Source of the DNA: Terebella lapidaria
Lineage: Eukaryota; Annelida; Polychaeta; Terebellida; Terebellidae
Length of the DNA stretch: 64,000 bases
Direction: 5' to 3'
Assembly: GCA_949152475.1 (NCBI GenBank)
Contig: OX424561.1
Coordinates: forward strand, 42,808,802 to 42,872,801
This document shows positions 47,340 to 59,243 of this stretch, piece after piece (position 1 is the first letter of the stretch; each line of letters opens with the position of its first letter). The notes beneath the pieces were generated by a model that saw only the letters and a program-made list of their open reading frames with translations, was not told the DNA's origin and made no database searches. The position numbers were made by a program, and so were the translations under genes.

Positions 47340-47906
47340 ATGAACAACATGGACCCCATCAATCCAGTAGAGGACGTACTCGGACAGTATGGATCCGCAG
47401 CTGCCAGAGCCTATGAGATTTTCGGCGAGTCCGTAGGTCAGGTGGTCGGCCATCGCCGAGATGGACAGGAACGCATACGGTCGGATCCGGCGTTAGCCAA
47501 ACTGCCGGTGCATCGAGCCATTGGTGAATTGGGGTCCGCAGGGGTGGCAGCATTGGTCTGCGTGCAGGAAGAGCACCCCCGGGATCACCCCCAGCGGGGA
47601 AGGCTCACCCAAACGGCGGAGTACCTCATTGCGGAGATGGACCGCTCTCTGGAACGGCTTAGCCGGTACCGTGCTGAGGCCTCCCAGGTCGCGTGCCACT
47701 TAGCACATGACCAGGGCCTCATGGAGGGTACCCGGTATAGCCTTGAGACCTACAGGACTCTGTCGGCAGCACGTGAGCGGCAGGCTTTCAAAGAAGAGAA
47801 AGCCGCTGCTCGAGCTGCTGAGTCCGATCAGGGCTCGTCACCCCCGAGATTGCCGATAAACTGCATAGGCTGGTGGCTGAGAATGAGAGGCTACGGCGTC
47901 ATTTAG
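47340..47906 (+). CDS. Accessory coiled-coil frame of copy C
   Basis: 188 codons opening MNNMDPINPVEDVLGQYG. The middle (about residues 70-160) is helical and charged: RGRLTQTAEYLIAEMDRS, LERLSRYRAEAS, then a stretch rich in Ala, Glu and Arg (AARERQAFKEEKAAARAAES), which predicts a coiled coil. A homologous frame stands at 60363-61350 in B, in the same place between pol and the 3' tail. I know of no named family for it. It is not an envelope: no signal peptide or membrane segment is seen. It is part of an LTR-element fossil. Confidence 0.6.
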   Translation: MNNMDPINPVEDVLGQYGSAAARAYEIFGESVGQVVGHRRDGQERIRSDPALAKLPVHRAIGELGSAGVAALVCVQEEHPRDHPQRGRLTQTAEYLIAEMDRSLERLSRYRAEASQVACHLAHDQGLMEGTRYSLETYRTLSAARERQAFKEEKAAARAAESDQGSSPPRLPINCIGWWLRMRGYGVI

Positions 47907-48382
47907 ACGAAGCCGATGCCACTCAGGCTCGCCTGCACCAAAGTGTTGACGACCCGATATCGACCGCCTTGGCGCAGTCTATTGCGCAGTGGGCGGATGC
48001 AGCTCTGGAACTGGCCCCTGCCCCAATCTAGTCAAGAAATGGGGAGAGCACACGGCCGGTAGAGATGTTTGCAGCCATTGCAGATCTCGGTGCGACAAGT
48101 CTACCGGCCTCTTTTCTGTTGGTTCCGTCAGGGACTGGTATGCAGGGTACTCCTTCTAAACCCCTGCAACCACCGACTGGCCTGTCTCGTCTGCCAAAGC
48201 AGCCGAAGTTTCGACTCCCGGCTCTGCTTGTGGAGCGTCCTGCTCTGGAGCGTGGGGACCGGCCGCCCACACCCAAGAAGGGCGGCACGGACGAACAGCC
48301 GATGTCGTTTTACAAAATTTTTAAATTTAAAAATTAACCTTAAAGATTTTCCAAAAACTAGGCACATCGTCCCTTTCGGCAG

Positions 48383-48400
48383 ATGACCTTCCAAGGTCAT
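48383..48400. promoter_or_regulatory. Conserved palindrome ATGACCTT-N2-AAGGTCAT (copy C)
   Basis: ATGACCTTCCAAGGTCAT, identical to the site in B at 61544 and with two centre changes in A at 34628. It lies in the 3' non-coding tail. Confidence 0.55.
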
Positions 48401-48570
48401 CATCCTTTTTGGACTACCTCGGTCAAAATTTTAGCTGGTTTATTAGTGTTTATTCTAAATTCTAGAGCGCGTTACAGCTTACTCCGTAAGTCCGAGGGTC
48501 GTTCCCCATTCTTCGGAACGGACCCTTAAGGTCTGAGTCTTTTGCGCCATGACTTTCGGGTACTGCTTCG

Positions 48571-48983
48571 GGTACTGTCGAAATGCTACGTTTAGTGGTT
48601 TGTAGCAAGGAATCACAACCTAGCCCTCGATATAAACAATGGGATGACAACGCGATAATATTTACAATTGAAAAATAACAATAATTGAAAAATATTTTTT
48701 TTGCGATTTTCATTTAAATTTCATTCCATATACCCTGCTTTCTGTGATGTTGCTCTCCTCAATGACGGAAGGTTACAAATTATGAGCGTCATAATTACGT
48801 CAATCACCATGAAGATAGAAGTCATCCTGCTGCTAAAATCCGGGGTGGTCCGTATTACACACTGGTCCATATTACACGTCTCTCCCCTACTGCTGACGGA
48901 CTCCAGGATCCGACCAGTCACCCGCGGATACACACTTCCCGTTTGCTGTGTAGCACAAACATCATGCTCAACTACAGGCACCT
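48571..48983. other. Unassigned spacer
   Basis: Between the end of copy C homology and the LINE endonuclease fragment. A minus-strand frame of 86 codons (48721-48981) follows directly after the endonuclease fragment but shows no LINE motif that I recognise. It may be degraded LINE sequence. Confidence 0.4.
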
Positions 48984-49259
48984 TTACAATAAAAAATGTT
49001 TTTTTTTCAAAGGAAAATGATCGCTCGTAATTTCTTCCAAATCCGACATGATCTCACAAGAATGCAGCTGCTCTAATGCAAAGTTTGATATGAACACATG
49101 ATCAATATATGACTTTCGGGTTCCATTCCAGTAAGTGTAGTTGATAGATTGTTCATGTGAAAAATTTGCAACCATAAATTCATTCTCACAGAGAGTGTCA
49201 TACAGTATTCTGCTATGTTCTGTGAATGGGTGCTGGCGGTACCACCAACGTGAAGTTGT
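48984..49259 (-). pseudogene. LINE endonuclease, C-terminal half
   Basis: On the minus strand it reads RQHPFTEHSRILYDTLCENE, then NYTYWNGTRKSYIDHVFIS and ITSDHFPL. SYIDHV and SDHFPL are the two last motifs of the apurinic-type endonuclease of non-LTR retrotransposons, with the catalytic D and H present. The frame begins exactly where the hairpin-ended repeat at 49260 starts. The missing N-terminal half is at 63099-63221 on the same strand, 13.8 kb away, so the repeat and everything in it was inserted into this gene. Confidence 0.85.
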
Positions 49260-49726
49260 TACCCTCACCCCGATAGGGGGAGAGGGTATTGCATTTGGGT
49301 TTGTCCGTCTGTTTGTCTGTCTGTTTGTCTGTCATTCTGTCCGCACGCATAACTCAAAAACAAATGGTCCGATTGACTTCAAACTTATGGAGATGAAGCG
49401 GTATGGCAGCGGCTCGGTCCTCCTCAAATTTTGTTGGAATCTAATAAAAACGGTTGCCATGGCAACGGAAAAAGTGAAAATCACATAAATGGCTATAACT
49501 CCGGTTCTACTTGATATTAATTTTTCCAGCTATTTTTGTATTTTTCTTTGGCCAATTCCGGATCGTATGGTGTACGGCCGATGGTCGCACGACTAAAATT
49601 CTCCATTATCGCCCGATGTCGGTCTCCTTCAAATGTGGCTCGGTCTCCTTCAAATTTTGTCAAAATCGAATAAAAATGGTTGTCATGGCAACGGAAGAAG
49701 TGAAAATCACATAATTAATTCTAACT

Positions 49727-49730
49727 CTAG
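49727..49730. other. Target duplication CTAG (left) of element B
   Basis: CTAG immediately before the 5' LTR, repeated at 62548-62551 immediately after the 3' LTR. The first internal unit of family D shows the uninterrupted site (CTCCGGTTCTACTTGATATT at about 49502). Confidence 0.9.
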
Positions 49731-50391
49731 TGTGGCGATTTTGCCCAAAGATCGCGGCAGTGGTCTTTGCTAAACACTAACCAGTTTTACGGTCTAATCC
49801 TCTCTCGCCCAGTAAACTATAACAATGGTTTGACCTAGATCTCCTTCATGTCTCGTGTACTGGGTTATATATACTCTGGTACCCTTTTGATCTGGGAAGT
49901 TGTCTCGGAGCAAGGCGAGAGAGACAACGGGGAGCGCAGCCATGAGCTCCACGTCCTCGATCCATGGCTAAAGCCCTCGAGGGCCCTGGGGACGACTTCA
50001 ATAGGGGCCCGGGCTGGGGTAGACCTTGATGACTCGGGGGTGTACGCCCTCTGGATCACCGGTCTTCTCCACCCGGGATGGTGTGACACAGGCTCTGGCA
50101 GACTGTCGGGCTGTCCGGGGTTCCAACCTCGAGGCGGACGCGGCGAGCCAAGCCTCACAGTTAACACCACGGTGATGATCATGTATCTGAGTGGTGTCCG
50201 CATGTTTGGGCTCGTTGGGCGGGCTGCTACCTGGTTAACGTTCTGATGATAGAGTAATGACTGTGCCCGTAGTGACCCTCGGTGAGCGTCTTCTCCGCGA
50301 GGATCTGAGGATAGCGGGTGCGCATCTGCGATGACCTGTGATGAGAGGACCCTCGAGGATCCCGGATAGCGGACGACGTTAAAACTTTACA
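49731..50391 (+). repeat. 5' LTR of element B
   Basis: 661 bp, TGTGGCG...TTTACA. It shares with the 3' LTR the blocks CTCTCGCCCAGTAAACTATA, GATATATACTCTGG-type sequence (a possible promoter region) and GCGGACGACGTTAAAACTTT. It lacks a block of about 56 bp (with GAAGCACGCGTTGCCCCGGC) that the 3' LTR has. Confidence 0.95.
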
Positions 50392-50392
50392 T

Positions 50393-50411
50393 TGGTGCCG
50401 TGACCAGCATC
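50393..50411 (+). promoter_or_regulatory. Primer-binding site of element B
   Basis: TGGTGCCGTGACCAGCATC starts one base after the LTR. TGG pairs with the CCA end of a tRNA, as usual. I cannot name the tRNA from the sequence alone. Confidence 0.75.
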
Positions 50412-50507
50412 AGTCCAACGGCGTTCCATTGCAGCCTACTGTCGCAGTGTTTTGCTCTCTCGTCCCTGGGTACCTCTTGCCTCCCCCAGGACATTTTGGC
50501 AGCGCAA

Positions 50508-52285
50508 TGAGTGACAAGGAGAAAAAGAAAGTCAATGAGAAAGGTAGTCCGATTTCCAGCCGGACACGGTCGCAAGAGTCCGGGGAGATCAGAGGCGTCC
50601 GGATGACCCTACAGACAAGACCCAGTCTGCAGAGATAACTGCCAGGTCACCTCATCAGAGACGACCGGATCGGCAGAACCACTCGCCCTCCCCGAATTCA
50701 TTGAACCTTTCGGGGCCAATATCAGAGAGGGAGCAGCGGCTGATTCCCATCGCGATTGGCCAATAAAAGCGGAAACAGCCTGCTGCTTTGAGCGTCGATC
50801 CGACAATCCCTTACAGTCCGGGGATGACTGGGCCAGTGGCCCCTCCCCCAGTCCTACCAAGTCCGCAGACGCCGGTGGTCTCAGCATTGGGATCCGCGCC
50901 TGCTCCGCGACTTGGAGGCACCACGCTGGCCACCGCTTCGACCGTTCCTACGACCGGAGTGTCCGCCGCGGGGACGGCTTATCCTGGCAATCAGGGTGTG
51001 TCGAGCATGCAGTGGCAACCGGTGGCTCCGGCCTTTAGCTACGTCAGCTATGCCACCCCGTCTGGAACCTACCCAGTAGGATCGACGGGAGTCCCGACCG
51101 CACCAAGTCAGGGTGGGCTACTTGTGGGTATGTACCCGGCGGCGAGCGTGAGCTTCCCAGCTCCCATGCCCGCGGCGTACGGGTCCGCTCCGGTGGACTC
51201 TGTCGCAGGAGCAGGAAGTGCACGGACTCTGCCGTCTTATACTGCCGACCCCGGAGCTGTATCCGCCCACCCGGCGCGCTCTCTGCGCGACCGGAGACCC
51301 GATCAGTCTTCCTGGCGGGAGAATTTCAATGAGGATAATGCCGATCTGAAGGATTACTTACTCCAGGTATGGCGGACGGCAGTATATGAAGGATGGACCC
51401 AGGAGGAAGCTGGGCACATCCTCTCGGGGAGCCTGGAAGGGAAGGCCCTCGGAGTTATGCAGTGTCTGCCGGTGGGGACAGCTACGTTCGGCGAGGTTGC
51501 CCAGCAACTTCGCTTGCTGTTCACGCCAACGACAAACAGGCGGATGTTTGAATGAGAGTTCAAAGCCAGACTCCGCCTACCGACTGAGTCCGTCACCGAG
51601 TACGCTTTTAATTTGCGCGTAGTCGGCTGAAGAGCCTATCCGGACGTGAAGGCCAGTCGGTTTAAACCGATGCTAATCGATCAGTTCATTGAGGGGCAGC
51701 CGTACCATATCTCTCATGGTCTTGCCACTCATGAGAAGCGATCGATGGAGGAGGCAATCAACTCCGCCCTTGCAATAGAGGTAGCTGTCTGTCCCAGACA
51801 GATGCCTCCGGCCCCGGCTTCGGCCCCGGCTGTACCCGCACAGGCGGCAATGCCTACTCCTGTCCAGGCATTGCAGGTGGCCCCATGGCCTGCCCCGGCT
51901 CCCCGGGAACCAGCCATGGAGCCCAACCCTCAGCGGGCTGGTACGCCAGCGCCCTCCACAGGGATGCCCGTACAAGCGGCACCAGCTGTGGCATCATGCT
52001 CGTCCTCGGATAAGTACGACTTAGAGGAATACGATTTCTCTGCAGCACAGAATCGAAGCTCCGGGACCCGCGGACTGCTGCGCGTTCACCTCCGGACCAG
52101 CTCAGAACCGTCCCTGTTACTTCTGGGGAAAGCAGGGACTCTTTTGGCTTAAGTGTCCGGAATTACTGGAACGCCTGCGGGCACGCGGATATCATGGGAG
52201 TCTCTCTCATCCGCGCCAGAGAAATTCCTCCTTTCGGTCTGGTCCTTCGGGACAGCAGAACCGTCCTTCGCGTGAGGGAAACTGA
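50508..52285 (+). pseudogene. gag region of element B
   Basis: It opens MSDKEKKKVNEKGSPISSRT (50508). It then has a Pro/Ala/Gly/Thr-rich stretch (about 50800-51250), a capsid-like helical stretch with LLQVWRTAVYEGWTQEEAGH and LFTPTTNRRMF (about 51300-51560), a second Pro/Ala-rich stretch, and the nucleocapsid zone at about 52100-52200, where copy A shows a CCHC knuckle. Broken. Confidence 0.8.
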
Positions 52286-52299
52286 AACCGGACGTGGTG

Positions 52300-55200
52300 T
52301 CGACCAGCACTACGTCCGGGGACAGTTGTTCTGTGGCGCCTGAGGCAGCCCCCTCTGCAGACAAGCCGGATGACCCTCAAGTAGATATAACTTCTCCGGA
52401 AGTGGTCCTTGAGGATCCGTCTAGCTCGTCCGTGGCCGAGGCAGATAACGAGGACTCCGTTGTTGAGCCCAGTGCTCCGGGTGATTTCCATCATCCAACG
52501 TGCGCACTGGTGAGGGACCCCTGCTGGTATCTGCCCCTGTCTTTCGGATGGGAGCCGGTCCAGTTCCTCGTAGACTCTCGCTCGGAGGTTACCCTCGTAG
52601 CCACTGGAACTTTTGAGCGCGAGCCAGCGCTCCGTGACATAGTGTTGCGGGATCCTGGACATTACATGCTCCATGGAGCGGATAACAACAGCATCCATAT
52701 CCATGGTGTTATCGATCTGCCTATCACTCTTGGAGACAATATATATATATAACAAAGGCTATCGTTGCGGATATCAGAGCGCCCGGGATCATTGGGAAAA
52801 ACTTTCTCCGGATCAAACGGGTGATCGCCAGCTCCAGCTCCAGCGAACTCCGGATGGGAGAGGACACATACTTCCTCTTCTGCGTGGGTCCGACCCATTC
52901 GTTCCAACTTCGGGCGGTGCGCACAACCATTGTGCCGCCTTTGAGCGAGATGATCATTGAGGCGAGGCCGCGTCGTGCGCATGCCCCTTGGCGGTCGTCC
53001 GTGTATAGTGCAACCGATAAGCAATTTTGCCCGAGGAACGGGACTCGTGCTGGGTGGGGCTCTGGTCATGTCCGATACCCGCGCGTTGCCTATCCTCGTG
53101 GTGAATCCCACGGATGCTCCCGTTGTCCTGCGACGCGGCTGTGTGGCAGCTACTGCTACACTCGCGTCGTCTAGCTGGGTTATCCCTGACGACCCTGTTT
53201 GTCGTGCTGCGTGCGCGGCAGGGGTCGCCGGAGATGATCCATTCACCCTGCCGGACCATCTGGAATCTCGAGTTCTTAAGGACCGGCTGGATGAAGATCA
53301 GCGTCAAGCTCTCCGCAAGCTGCTCCGGCAGTATGCGGATGTATTTATGAGTCCGGACGGTGCGGTTGGCATAACAGACGTGGCCAAACACCGCATCGAA
53401 ATCCTGGGCGAGCGTCCCATTAAGCAGCGTCGACGACGAGCAGCAATAGTGCTCCAAGAGGTCATAGACCAAGAGGTGCAAAAGATGCTCGAGCTAGACA
53501 TCATCGAACCCAGTGATAGCCCTTGGGCAAGTCCTGTGGTTATGGTGAAGAAGGACGGCTCGTGGAGGTTCTGCGTGGACTATTGTAAACTCAACGATGC
53601 CACGCGGAAGGACTCATATCCTCTTCCGCACATCGAGGACACCTTAGATGCCCTGGCCGGATCGCACTACTTCTGTGCTCTGGATCTGGCCTCCAGGTAT
53701 TGGTAGGTCGAGATGGACGAGAGTGATAGGGCGAAAACTGCCTTTGTTACTAAGAACGGGCTCTACCAATTTAAGGTAATGCCGTTCGGGCTCCGCAATG
53801 CTCGAGCGCCTGATGGAGATGGTCCTTAAAGGGTTCCTCTGGAAGCGATGTATGGTCTACATCGACGATGTCGTCGTGTATGGCCGGTCGTTCGAGGAAA
53901 CTCTCACCAACCTCCAGATGGTGCTCCATCGCATCCGCCAACAGGCCTTAATATGGAGCCCAGTAAGTGCGAAATTTTCGTGCAGGAGATACTGTACTTG
54001 TGCTTCATGGTAACAGGCACCGGAGTTAGACCAGACCCCGCAAAGATAGAGGCCATACAGAACTGGCCTCGGCCTTGTAACGTGGCGGACGTGAGGTCCT
54101 TCTTGGGCTTCGCTAGCTATCACCGCCGGTTCATACGAGGCTTTGCGGAGATCGCACGTCCCCTTACTATCCTCATGGAAAAGGGCGCCGATTTTGTCTG
54201 GCAAGCTGAGCAGGCTATCGCCTTCTCGGACCTCCGGCAAGCTTTAGTAGCTGCCCCGGTGCTGCAGCATCCTCGCCGGATCGTGAGTTCATCCTGGACA
54301 CTGATGCGAGTAACTTTGCACTCGGCGGTGTCCTCTCACAGATCATGGACGGGCAAGAGCGGTGAGTAGCTTATGCGAGTGTGGCTCTGAGCCGCTCTCA
54401 AATGAACTACTGCACCACTCACCGCGAGCTCCTCGCAGTGGTAACCATGACCAAGCGTTTCCGGCACTATTTGTTGGGACGCCATTTCCGCTTGCGGACT
54501 GATCACAGTTCGCTGAGATGGCTCCTAAACTATAGTGATGCCGATGGCTTGGTGGCCCGGTGGCTCGTCAAACTCCAGGAGTATGACATGCAAATTGAGC
54601 ACCGCGCCGGAAAGTTGCACGGCAATGCTGACGGACTGTCAGGTTGTCATAAGTGCAGGAACCCTGACTGTGCCAGGATGACTCCATTCCAGCGCGTCGG
54701 GGATTATTTCTCAGACTTGGAATTGGACCTTCCGGGAAGGCCACAGGCCGCCGCCCCCTCTAACTCAGCTCCAGCGAGTCTTCCTCGAGTCCGGCGATGT
54801 ACTCCTCGTGGGTACCCTCCGCGTCCTCAGGTGAGTCTGAGTAAGAGCGGTCCTTGCCCCCAGTAGAGATTACCCCTGGTGCGCAGTCAGACGAGTCGGA
54901 TGAGGAGCCGAACAACTTGGGCGGTTACTCTCCGGCACAATTGGCTGCGAAGCAGAGAGCTGACAGTGCTCTGGCACCGGTGATAAAAGCCCTTGAGGCC
55001 GACCAGAAACCCTTCAAGGATGAGCGGAAGACCTACAGGGAGGAGACCCAGTCTCTTATCTCCCAGTGGGAAACTCTCCTTGAGGGATGGCCTCTTGTAC
55101 CGGCGCTATGAGCCACCGAGCCCACTGCCCCCTATTTGGCAGTTGGTGCTTCCAGCGAAGCTGCGCAAAGAAGTGCTCCATCAGTTGCACGACCTCCGGG

Positions 55201-56200
55201 TGACCGGTCACCTGGGAATCCGGAGGACTGTCCATCGGCTACAACAGCGCTTTCACTGGCCTGGTAGTGGATTGGACGTGCAACGATGGCGCGCAGCTTG
55301 CCTAGGTGTCAGGCTCGCAAAGGAATTCTGGCTCCTGGCCGCCACCCTTTAACCACGGTTGAGGCTGGCGCGCCTTTTGATATACTGGATACCCATTCGG
55401 TCACCCCGCGTGGTTTCCGGTACATCCTGGTGATCTCGGACTATTTTACCAAATATACCGATGCCTACCCACTGCGCCGCCAGACTGCGGACGAGGTTGC
55501 TTGGTTGCTGGTGAATAGGTGAATGGTTTACCATGGTGTACCTACCATGGTGTACGCAATTTTAAAGCAACCTGTTCCGGAACCTAGCCCAGATGCTAGG
55601 CAGTACCAAGGTGAGGACCACCCCTTACAGGCCCCAGTCAGATGGACAGGTTGAGCGCTTTAACCGGTCTATCCTGAATATGGTGGCGGCCTTTGTAAAT
55701 GATCGTGCGAATGATTGGGATGCCCACCTCCCGTACATCTTAATGGCGTACAGGTCGTCGGTCCACTCTTCAACCAGAGTAACTCCGCAGGCGATGTTGT
55801 ACGGCCGGGAACTCAATCTGCCCGTGGATATTATGTATCCAACTGCGGCGGAAACCGGTACAGTACCCCAGTGCGGTCCGGAGTATGTCGAGTGGGTTCG
55901 CCGCGGCCTGGCGAACGCCCATGATTTCGCGTGAGTGCGCCTGTACAAGTCAGCCATCCAGCAGAAGCGTGGCTATGACGCACATGCTAAGGGCAGGCCT
56001 GCTTTTGCAAAAGGTGACAAGGTGCGCTATTATTATCCACCGCTTAAGCAAGGTAATAAATTTGCTAAGCCGTGGAAAGGCCCGTTTACCGTGCTGAAAC
56101 AGGTGAAAGACGTGGACTACCAGATCCGGAGGGATTCCGGAAGGATTGTAATGCCGCCGCTCCGCATCCGCCCTCCCGTAGTTTCTAGCACTAGGGATGT
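52300..56200 (+). pseudogene. pol region of element B
   Basis: Domain order: protease (about 52530-52830, with VQFLVDSR and VTLVATG); reverse transcriptase (about 53440-54000, with GSWRFCVDYCKLND, FCALDLASRYW and VYIDDVVVYG); RNase H (about 54180-54650, with YCTTHRELLAVV and TDHSSLRWLL); integrase (about 54900-56130, with the zinc-binding HLGIRRTVHRL zone, YTDAYPLRRQTADE, YRPQSDGQVERFNRS, and the C-terminal VRYYYPP and KPWKGPFTVLK). This is the standard Gypsy order. Broken in several places. Confidence 0.9.
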
Positions 56201-57915
56201 GCGGCAGGCCTATCCGCATCATGTGTAAACCCAATGAGTTAACTCAACGCCTACGCTGGCCGGACCACTTTTGTGGATTAGCCGGACGCCCCTTGGTCCC
56301 GGGACAGCCTCTTATATGGCCAGACTGAGGTTGGGATTTACGTCCGCTACAAGGGAAGCGCCTTTACCACAGAATTGGGAAACTAGCATATGGATGCGGG
56401 GAAAGAGTCCGGATGTGAGGACTGATGTCCGCGGTTTGTCCGGTGACTCGTCCGGCACTCCGGACGCTTCCAAATGACGCATTTCGGTGCGTTGTCAACC
56501 GTGAGCCACTACTGTAAGGTCGCTTATAGTAGGATAAGATTTCTAACGGTAGGATATCGTTTAACTATTATTTTTAATGGACCGGCTGTTAAGTCCGCAG
56601 GTGTGGACCAGCCGAGGCAGCGAGTGACGCTCATTTTAGTCCGAATCATACCTTACAATACGCATGCGGGCTGAATGACCGGAACCCCGGCCTCCTTCTA
56701 AGAAGGGGGTCGCATTCTACATGCGCAGCATACTTTGTGGTTTCTAATCCCTATCACTACCATCGGATAAGGTCAATATGCCATTTTATGGTGCTTGTTT
56801 GGTTCTGGACTCTGTTCGCACGCAGTTCTGGACGAGGGCCGGCTATTGATTTCATCATGTTTGGGATTCTCTAGATTGGGCGCCGGCATGAAGGGTTCGC
56901 CCCCTAACCATTGAGGTTATGGACCTGCCGGCATTGCGACTAAATCTATTGGATCCACGCTCCGGTGGTCGTTGTATCGGCTCTGGGCTTGACTGCGGCA
57001 TTGCTCCGTGGCCTTACTGTACGTTGGGGTTGCTGGTGGGCGCGTCATGAACACCCACAGGGTGCTCAATTGTCTGTAGGGATACAATGGGCATGCTCAA
57101 TCGCCTTGTAAGCGTACCAGTGGCTATGGGGAGTGTTTATATTTATTTATCCATCTCATGTTATTATTTACTGAGTGGATTATATAAACTACAAGTATGC
57201 ATGCATTCCGTGGAAACGCTATTCTTTCTCATTTGATCATACATTGAGATAAGTTTAGTGATATATCTTTTTCCTGGTGCAATAGAGAGTGAGAAATCGG
57301 GAGATTTTTCCTTTCGTTAGAGGGGTGTAGGAGATTGTGTGCTGTGTATCAGAGGCTTGTTGGCCGTGATCTATGAAAAGTAGGCAAACGGTGGTGAATT
57401 TATTTTCATTACTGTTTGAGTGGTGGTAAATGTATTTTTATTGCTGCTGATGGGTGGACATAATCGTAACATCCACAAGTAGATCGACTTCTGATACATT
57501 ATATACAATCTTTATCCTGCTGGGGTGATTAATTTCATGTCATTTACCGCCAGTGCGGCAGCTATAGCTAATGACTGATTGTAATTACTGTGTGTGATTG
57601 CAGGATCCCCCGGGATGGCCTGTATTTTGGTCACCCGTATACATGACATGATAAGGAGTCACCGGGGGGAGATGCGTATGTATGTATGAGCCTGCAGAGA
57701 AAACGTAATTCGTTTGTCGTCCTGTATCGTTCGATGCTAAAAATAGACGTTTCCACGGAGAAACTTTATACTGCTGTGCGTGCCGAAAAACTGCCAGCCT
57801 CAATGCTGTAAAAACAATGTAACTGGCTATCACTCGTCATTCGAGCACTCGGCACTGGTGGAGACAGATCTGCGGATCTGACTCCCAGTGTTTCAAGCTA
57901 AGAGCGCTTGAATAA

Positions 57916-58587
57916 ATGTCAGAGCAGAGTGATGGGGAAGGTACGGGAGGGAAGATGCTTCTGGACAGTGATCGCGAGATCCAGTCTGGAGATGAGTCCC
58001 TTAAGAGCGATAATTGCTTTCGGGATGAACCGGCTCGGAGAATGATGGCCGCAAGGCCATCTCCGAGAGGCAGCACACGGGTTCTGAGGAATCTGACTCT
58101 GGCAGCGATGTCGGTAGACAGGCAGGAACGCGCTGTAGAGAGCAACTTGGCCGCTATAGGTGCCGAGGAGCTCCTCAATCCGTCTTCGCTTCCAAACGTG
58201 GAATTGTTGCTAGACTACAGCGAGGGGGGCCCTGTTGGTGTGGATATTGAGTTGCATCCGCGTGCGGAGATGCTTGCGTCTCTTGGCGTTGATGAGAGTT
58301 CTCATCCGGAAACCCGTCCGGATGACCGCGGTCGTCCGGATACTGTGCCCGGCGAGAACTCCTCGAAGTCTGCACCTACGGAGCCTGTTCCGCCTGTCAA
58401 GGGTAAGTCTGCGAGCTGGTCCAACCAGATTGATGCGGAATTGTCCGCATCCCAGGTCCCGTCAGACTCGCAGCCGCCGGCTCGGAGAAGACCCCGAAGG
58501 AGGATGACAGGTTCATATCGCCCGTCTCCAAACATACCCGTCTCCGAGCCCAATAGATTGCCGAGAAGCAGTGGGAGGCCAAGATGA
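57916..58587 (+). CDS. Accessory frame 1 of element B, acidic/disordered
   Basis: 223 codons from MSEQSDGEGTGG. Acidic N-terminal third, then a helical patch (NLAAIGAEELLNP), then a Pro/Ser/Arg-rich tail (PPARRRPRRRM). It shows no domain that I recognise and no membrane segment. It overlaps the next frame by four bases (ATGA), a spacing often seen between genes read from one transcript. It lies in the 3.8-kb block that B has and C lacks. Part of an LTR-element fossil. Confidence 0.5.
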   Translation: MSEQSDGEGTGGKMLLDSDREIQSGDESLKSDNCFRDEPARRMMAARPSPRGSTRVLRNLTLAAMSVDRQERAVESNLAAIGAEELLNPSSLPNVELLLDYSEGGPVGVDIELHPRAEMLASLGVDESSHPETRPDDRGRPDTVPGENSSKSAPTEPVPPVKGKSASWSNQIDAELSASQVPSDSQPPARRRPRRRMTGSYRPSPNIPVSEPNRLPRSSGRPR

Positions 58588-59201
58588 AACTGGAGGCCTC
58601 TAACCGCGGGCAATCTGAGTCCGGACCTGATGAGGGTCCGGACCGATCCGCACGTAAGAAGAAAAGGAAGCATCGGAAGCACTCGAAGTCCTCGGGCTCG
58701 TGCCCCGGTGATCCTCCACCTGGGTCCGGACCTAAGTCCGTGGGATCTAAGGCACCGCCACCTAAGAAGGCTGGCGCCGGAGGGTCCTCCACCAAGTCCG
58801 GAGGTACTAAGGCGCCAAATCCTTCGGGAGGCGGTGCGGGCAGTACCTCCGCAAAGTCCGGCCAAGGTGCGGATGGCTCCAGTAAAGGGGCTTCCTCCGG
58901 GAAGCCAAAAGGAACCACCTCCGGCAAGTCCTATGGCCATAACAAGTCGTCCGGAGCTGCCGAGTGCGGGTCGTCGCCAGTAGACGCGGGCCGCCGCATG
59001 CCGCAGGAAGGAGATCGCCGACTGGAGCTTTTCCGGAGGCAAGCAGAAGCGGACGGGGCTTCGGACCTGTACACGGCTGCGTTGAAGGCTGGGTGGCAGG
59101 CTTTAGTTGAGAAGCAACGAAAGGAAGCCGCCCAACACGTGGAGAGTGTGCCTAGACGAACTAGGTCGAAATCTCGTCCGAGCAAGTCGTCACGCCGATG
59201 A
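58584..59201 (+). CDS. Accessory frame 2 of element B, basic Lys/Ser-rich
   Basis: 205 codons. Residues about 22-40 are very basic (ARKKKRKHRKHSKSS, resembling a nuclear-localisation or nucleic-acid-binding stretch). The middle is Ser/Gly/Pro/Lys repeats built on a KSGG-like motif, and the C-terminal third is helical with RRTRSKSRPSKSSRR at the end. No known domain. It starts within the stop of frame 1. Confidence 0.5.
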   Translation: MKLEASNRGQSESGPDEGPDRSARKKKRKHRKHSKSSGSCPGDPPPGSGPKSVGSKAPPPKKAGAGGSSTKSGGTKAPNPSGGGAGSTSAKSGQGADGSSKGASSGKPKGTTSGKSYGHNKSSGAAECGSSPVDAGRRMPQEGDRRLELFRRQAEADGASDLYTAALKAGWQALVEKQRKEAAQHVESVPRRTRSKSRPSKSSRR

Positions 59202-59243
59202 TCATCCTCGGAGCAGCCTCCTCTCAAGAAGCTGCGGGCCGAA

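Larger units (their letters stand above)
42577..48570 (+). mobile_element. Gypsy-type LTR retrotransposon copy C (partial, broken)
   Basis: A fossil on the plus strand, same family as A and B. Parts: integrase (about 42577-42740 and 46046-46950), a non-coding stretch with the family's 3' signature (46950-47330), a coiled-coil accessory frame (47340-47906), and the 3' non-coding tail with the ATGACCTT palindrome (48290-48570). Neither LTR is present. A 3.3-kb element of the 147-bp family is inserted at 42741-46045. The left edge meets element A head to head. Broken, with several interruptions. Confidence 0.85.
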